A DNA stretch of 64,000 nucleotides from contig NZ_LT629752.1 in NCBI RefSeq assembly GCF_900105145.1, forward strand, positions 3,415,501-3,479,500. The letters run 5' to 3'. The stretch comes from Polaribacter sp. KT25b (GTDB lineage Bacteria; Bacteroidota; Bacteroidia; Flavobacteriales; Flavobacteriaceae). The notes below the pieces were generated by a model, which was not told the origin of the DNA, made no database searches, and worked only from the letters and a program-made list of their open reading frames with translations. The position numbers were made by a program, and so were the translations under genes. Positions 59,935 through 64,000 of the stretch are shown piece after piece; within the stretch, counting starts at the first letter, position 1; each line of letters begins with the position of its first letter.

Positions 59935-60588
59935 TTATTGTGGTTTTTGTGTAGTTAAGTAAATATTAGCTTTTAAGCTTGTTACCGTAAAATTTTTCTG
60001 ATTTTTTTCTGACTCTTTTTGATACCTTTTTTCATGCAAAATGTTATCAATTTGAATCTTACCAGTGTTTGAAGTTACATTAATATTTGTATTTTTAAGA
60101 GTTGCATAAATATTGCCTTCATATAATTTTACAGATGTATTTGCCTTTACCTCGTTGAATTTAACAATTCCTTCATCAATAAAAACAGCTAAATCTCCTT
60201 GATAATTTTTAGATTCAATATTTATATTTTCACCAAAAATAGTTACTTTTTTTCCTTTAGGAATTTTTACAACTACAGATGCTCTTTGCAATCTTTTAGT
60301 AATAAATTTTCTAAAAATTGTTTCTTCGGATTGTAGTTCTTCAATAATAAATTCTAACTGTATTACATTATTTTCTTCTTTAAACAGAATATGTTTTTCA
60401 TTAGGATTTTCTGCAAATAAGATAATTTCAATAAAACCTGAAGGTGAATTTTCAAGCACAAAATTATCTAAACCAATTGTTGAAATTTCAACTTCTTGTA
60501 AATTAGTTTCAAACTTTTTAATCACTTTCTTTTGAGAAAAAACTATCGTCGAAAAGAATAAAAATGATACTAAATAAATGTATTTCAT
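59935..60588 (-). CDS. Exported DUF4097-like beta-helix protein
   Basis: A 217-residue protein with a signal peptide ending FSQKK (about 19). The rest is beta-rich, with short repeated turns of the form KKVTIFGENINIESKNYQGDLAVFIDEGIVKFNEVKANTSVKLYEGNIYATLKNTNINVTSNTGKIQID, typical of DUF4097-type adhesin-like folds. Its function is not known, and no partner is evident. It sits 35 bp upstream of lspA on the same strand and 26 bp after the type IX substrate gene. Confidence 0.7.
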   Translation of the reverse strand: MKYIYLVSFLFFSTIVFSQKKVIKKFETNLQEVEISTIGLDNFVLENSPSGFIEIILFAENPNEKHILFKEENNVIQLEFIIEELQSEETIFRKFITKRLQRASVVVKIPKGKKVTIFGENINIESKNYQGDLAVFIDEGIVKFNEVKANTSVKLYEGNIYATLKNTNINVTSNTGKIQIDNILHEKRYQKESEKNQKNFTVTSLKANIYLTTQKPQ

Positions 60589-60614
60589 TAAATTAAAAAT
60601 AACTTTAACTGTTT

Positions 60615-63600
60615 TTACTGAATAATTATTTTTTTACTTTTAGTCCCTTTTTCAGTTTTGAGATCTACAATATAAAGACCTTTTACTATTTTTTCTATCG
60701 AAATATAATCTTCACTTTTTTCTATTGATTTCTGTATTATTTTTTTTCCAATTAAATTATATATTTCTACCACATTTTCACCTTTAGGTAAACCAGAAAA
60801 ATATACTTTTTTATTTGATGTATAAATTTTAATTCTTGATAAATCTTCATCAATTACATGTAACGTTTCTTTTAATGTGTGAAGATAAAATCTATCAGAA
60901 TTATTAATTTTTTCTTTGGATGTAAAGATATATGAACCGCCTTCATTTTCTAATAAGGTGAATATTCCAAGTTTTTTATCCTCTAAATAAATGTTTACAT
61001 CTTCAGCAATATTTTTTGACGAAATACTAAATTCGACCCTAGAATTAGCTGGTAAAACAACGCCAACAGGAATTATATTTGAATATTCTTTTGGCAAAGA
61101 TTGAATGGCTAAATTTCGTTTATCTTTTTGGTTTATCAGTTTTGTATAAATCTCTAAATTATTAGAAGTTTCGTTATAAATAGAACTATCATAACCATTA
61201 TCAAAATCAGTAGAAGCACCATCAATATAAAATATTTTAGTTGTTCTGTTTTCTTTTTCTAAACTAACTGTAAGCGTAATTTCTGACTTTTGTTCCTTAG
61301 TTTTTAAAAAATTAGTTGTTTGATGACTTTGCATTTCTTTTGTAAAACTAACCGTATTATTTCCAATTTTTGAAGCAACAAAAAAAGCTTGTCCTGGCGA
61401 TAAAAATTGTGATGAAGACGCATGATTAACTGTAATATAAGATGTTCCATTCCATAACCATAAAGTTTGCTCGCTTAACGAACTACTATTTACAGTTAAA
61501 AAATTATTACTTGCGTCTGCATCTGCATTTATTGGAATGTAAGAAGTAAAAACGTTTCCTAAAAGATTATACGCATTATTTGATCCATCAGAAATAGTAA
61601 CATTTTTGTTTATTGTTAATAAACTTCCTGTAAATGATAAATTTCCTGCTTCAGACCTTAAAATAGTAAATCCTTCTCCTTGGTTAAATGTTGATGAATT
61701 TCCTGCTAAAAAATATTGCCATCCATCAGAATTATCATAAACTCCTAAACCTTTTCTATTTGCATTACTAGAACTAGATATAATTGAATTATCTAAAATC
61801 CATGCATCATTATAAATTTGACCTTTTACAGGCGAACTTACTAAATGCCAATTTGCAGTTACAGATCTATTGTAGGTTACATTTCCTATCGCATTTTCAT
61901 CAATAATTAAACTACCAGAATTTGTTGAATTTGAATTGATCTTTAGAGTTCCATTATTTGTTAAACTCTCGTTTACAGTTAAAGCAGCTTGCGCATTTAA
62001 AGTTAGCAAAGCACCTGTTTCAATAGCAATATTATCAACAATTACAGCAGAATTTAAAATCGGTTTTATTGTTGTATTTGGTATTTTTACATCCATATTT
62101 ATAGCTGGTAAACCGTTAGACCAATTGCCAGCGTTTGTCCAATCAGAATCTATAATTCCGGTCCAAATTGTTAACGGGTTTCCTGTAAACTTACCTGTAA
62201 ACATTCCTCTTCCAAAAGTTGAGGCAAGTATTGTGTTATCTACTGTTCTTAAACTTAAAGAAGTAACAGCAACATTAGACATTCCGTTGTAAGATTGATT
62301 CCAAACTGGCGAAGCATCTTTAAAATTACTGGTATTCCAAACCCCTAATTCAGTTCCAACAATAACCTCATCATTATTTAAAGGATTCATTAAAATACTT
62401 CTTACATTTATATCAGGAAAATCACCTTCTTTATTCATCCAATTTACGCCACCATCATCTGTAAACCAAATACTTTCCACGCCAAAATTGTAAAAAGTAA
62501 CCATAATTTCATTTTCAGATACGCCAAACTCAATAGAAGAAATACTACCTAAAAAAGAACCTGAAGAAATATCCGTAATTGTTTGTGTTGCTGTATTTGC
62601 ATTTTCAATTTTAACTAATTTCCCTGTTCTTGTTCCTGCAAAAACACTTGAAGAAGTAGTTGTAAATGGCGATACTTTTAGTGCGGTAATATTATTTAAA
62701 AGTGCATTTGTAATATTTGTTCTAATAGGTGTATTTGTTGTAATATCAGAAAAACGAGATAGATGATCTGCACCATTTGAGTAAAGAATATCTAAGTTTT
62801 CATCTAGTGCCATTGCGTTTAAAAAACTAGATGAACTTTCACTTGATGAAATAACAAATTCATTACCAATGTATGGCAAATTAAACCTACTAATTTTATT
62901 ATATGAATTAGTTACTATTAAATACGAGTTATCTTTATCAACGAAACATCTTGCACCATCACCACCTGAGATTTTTATTGATGAATTTATACCTTCGGAT
63001 GGATTATTAAAAAATTGTGTTCCATTATCTTGAGAGCCACCAAGAATATATTCTGAATCTATACTTTGACCAATTGCACTGCTATAAAATTGTACAATAT
63101 TATAATCTTTATTTCTAGATTTTATTGCAGTTGTACTTGAATTCGCAGTTGATAATGACGAAGTATAAAAAACACCTCCGTCGTTTCCAAAAATTGCAAC
63201 ATTAGCATCCGAAGGATAAAAAGCCATTGCATGTTGATCTGCATGAACATACGAAACATTTAATGCAGCCAAGTTATTATTCTCAGACCATTTAGATATT
63301 TGATCCCAAGAAGTTCCACTATTTGTTGTTCTAAATAAATCAATTCCACCAACATAAGCAATATCATCATCTGTTGGATCTATTTCTAACATTAAATTAT
63401 AATAAGCTTGACCTCTAGCAAAATCATTTGCAGGAATATCTGTATCTGCATCATTAGGCAACGTTAATAAAGTTGGTAAAGTACCAAATGCATCATCTGT
63501 TTTTAAAAGAGATACAAACGGAGCTATTAAGTTGTTATCTTCATCATATGTTCTTACTCGTGCTAAAACGTACAAAGCGTTTGCATTTTTTTTAGAAACT

Positions 63601-64000
63601 GATATTTCTGTTCGTCTTGCATTTGCAATTGTATGTTTTAAAGTAAATGTATTACCATCAGAACTATTATATACTCTTCCGCCACCTTTACCATAAAGAT
63701 TACTTACTGTTCCTAACCAAAGTTTATTATCTAAACTTATTTCAAAATCATTACCTGCTACACTATTTCCATCAACATCTAAACTAATTTTAGACCAATT
63801 TTCGCCTTCATCAGAAGATTTATAAAGCCCATATTCGTTAAGACCAACATATGTATTAATAGGATTTGTTGTATAAAAAGTTGCACCAATACTTGCAAAA
63901 ACTTCAGAATCGTTTGTGGTTAAACTATCGCCATCGGCATCTCTAACAATTATATCTGTTATATAATAAGTACCAGGAACGTAACCAGAAGAAGTTGTTC
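60615..64000 (-). CDS. Large BNR-repeat protein with type IX secretion sorting domain, 5' end outside the window
   Basis: The reading frame stays open to the right edge, so at least 1127 residues of a longer protein are present; a start near 63575 would be artificial, because the upstream frame continues with coherent sequence. Visible parts are BNR/sortilin-type repeats with Ser/Asp-box-like motifs (KSSDEGENWSKI, TTNSGTSWDQI, FTDDGGVNWMNK), a later beta-sandwich region (WTNAGNWSNGLPAINMDVKIP ... LTVNESLTNNGTLKINSNSTN), and a C-terminal type A sorting domain (VVEIYNLIGKKIIQKSIEKSEDYISIEKIVKGLYIVDLKTEKGTKSKKIIIQ). It is a predicted surface or secreted protein, possibly a glycan- or peptide-binding hydrolase; enzyme type is not determined. 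Confidence 0.9.
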   Translation of the reverse strand, partial: TTSSGYVPGTYYITDIIVRDADGDSLTTNDSEVFASIGATFYTTNPINTYVGLNEYGLYKSSDEGENWSKISLDVDGNSVAGNDFEISLDNKLWLGTVSNLYGKGGGRVYNSSDGNTFTLKHTIANARRTEISVSKKNANALYVLARVRTYDEDNNLIAPFVSLLKTDDAFGTLPTLLTLPNDADTDIPANDFARGQAYYNLMLEIDPTDDDIAYVGGIDLFRTTNSGTSWDQISKWSENNNLAALNVSYVHADQHAMAFYPSDANVAIFGNDGGVFYTSSLSTANSSTTAIKSRNKDYNIVQFYSSAIGQSIDSEYILGGSQDNGTQFFNNPSEGINSSIKISGGDGARCFVDKDNSYLIVTNSYNKISRFNLPYIGNEFVISSSESSSSFLNAMALDENLDILYSNGADHLSRFSDITTNTPIRTNITNALLNNITALKVSPFTTTSSSVFAGTRTGKLVKIENANTATQTITDISSGSFLGSISSIEFGVSENEIMVTFYNFGVESIWFTDDGGVNWMNKEGDFPDINVRSILMNPLNNDEVIVGTELGVWNTSNFKDASPVWNQSYNGMSNVAVTSLSLRTVDNTILASTFGRGMFTGKFTGNPLTIWTGIIDSDWTNAGNWSNGLPAINMDVKIPNTTIKPILNSAVIVDNIAIETGALLTLNAQAALTVNESLTNNGTLKINSNSTNSGSLIIDENAIGNVTYNRSVTANWHLVSSPVKGQIYNDAWILDNSIISSSSNANRKGLGVYDNSDGWQYFLAGNSSTFNQGEGFTILRSEAGNLSFTGSLLTINKNVTISDGSNNAYNLLGNVFTSYIPINADADASNNFLTVNSSSLSEQTLWLWNGTSYITVNHASSSQFLSPGQAFFVASKIGNNTVSFTKEMQSHQTTNFLKTKEQKSEITLTVSLEKENRTTKIFYIDGASTDFDNGYDSSIYNETSNNLEIYTKLINQKDKRNLAIQSLPKEYSNIIPVGVVLPANSRVEFSISSKNIAEDVNIYLEDKKLGIFTLLENEGGSYIFTSKEKINNSDRFYLHTLKETLHVIDEDLSRIKIYTSNKKVYFSGLPKGENVVEIYNLIGKKIIQKSIEKSEDYISIEKIVKGLYIVDLKTEKGTKSKKIIIQ

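Noticed and set aside
63500..63575. Start codon of the BNR-repeat protein near 63575
   Set aside because: The codon is an internal TTG; the frame continues open and coherent to the window edge (residues such as VSKKNANALYVLARVRTY).

Overview
The window is a stretch of a low-GC Flavobacteriaceae chromosome (phylum Bacteroidota), probably a marine relative of Polaribacter or Tenacibaculum. The signs are alternative complex III genes, the gliding genes gldD and gldE, a type IX secretion sorting tail, DUF5689 and TonB-receptor loci, the tiny ribosomal protein bTHX, and promoters of the Bacteroidota form TTG-N17-23-TAnnTTTG with few Shine-Dalgarno sequences. No tRNA, rRNA, CRISPR array, prophage or complete insertion sequence was seen.

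Layout. 1-5.7 kb: actC (partial), actB and actA of the respiratory quinol oxidoreductase. 5.9-11.0 kb: a SPOR protein, then the rimP-nusA-infB translation/transcription operon read leftwards from a canonical promoter, with a terminator-like hairpin in its leader. 11.1-14.6 kb: a universal stress protein and ftsX-DUF3098-uppP-truB. 14.8-20.1 kb: a TonB receptor and DUF5689 lipoprotein, divergent from a secreted EEP-fold phosphoesterase. 20.2-25.9 kb: RNase G, bTHX, HU, then mutY, ssb, gldE and gldD. 26-34.7 kb: a leftward molybdenum-cofactor cluster (moaA, moeA, moaC, a MobB-like/MobA fusion, a ThiF/rhodanese protein) with a membrane MutS-like ATPase and two YeeE/YedE sulfur-transport halves. 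34.8-40 kb: waaA, a histidine kinase/LytTR pair, and rplU-rpmA. 40.2-45.2 kb: an active/inactive M16 peptidase pair, an EamA transporter and a cysteine-rich HMA lipoprotein. 45.2-54.5 kb: a 464-bp tandem duplication, a lipoprotein with an internal duplication, a TonB receptor, a phosphate-type porin and a PiT permease with a PhoU-like tail. 54.5-64 kb: a patatin-family protein, uvrC, DUF4230, lspA, a DUF4097-like protein and the 3' part of a large BNR-repeat protein with a type IX sorting tail.

The most unusual region is 25.9-34.8 kb. Three families of short palindromic repeats (called A, B and C here) occur between, and in two places inside, the cofactor genes. I saw none elsewhere in the window. 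A single-domain GIY-YIG nuclease gene is bracketed on both sides by inverted B pairs and sits between moeA and moaC, so the nuclease and the repeats may form a mobile unit comparable to a RAYT/REP system.

Other points of interest are the recent tandem duplication at 45 kb that made two gene remnants, an intrinsic terminator with no upstream gene before the phosphate porin, a 20-bp promoter/leader sequence shared by the HU and rplU genes, and a helix-hairpin-helix tail on ribosomal protein bL21.
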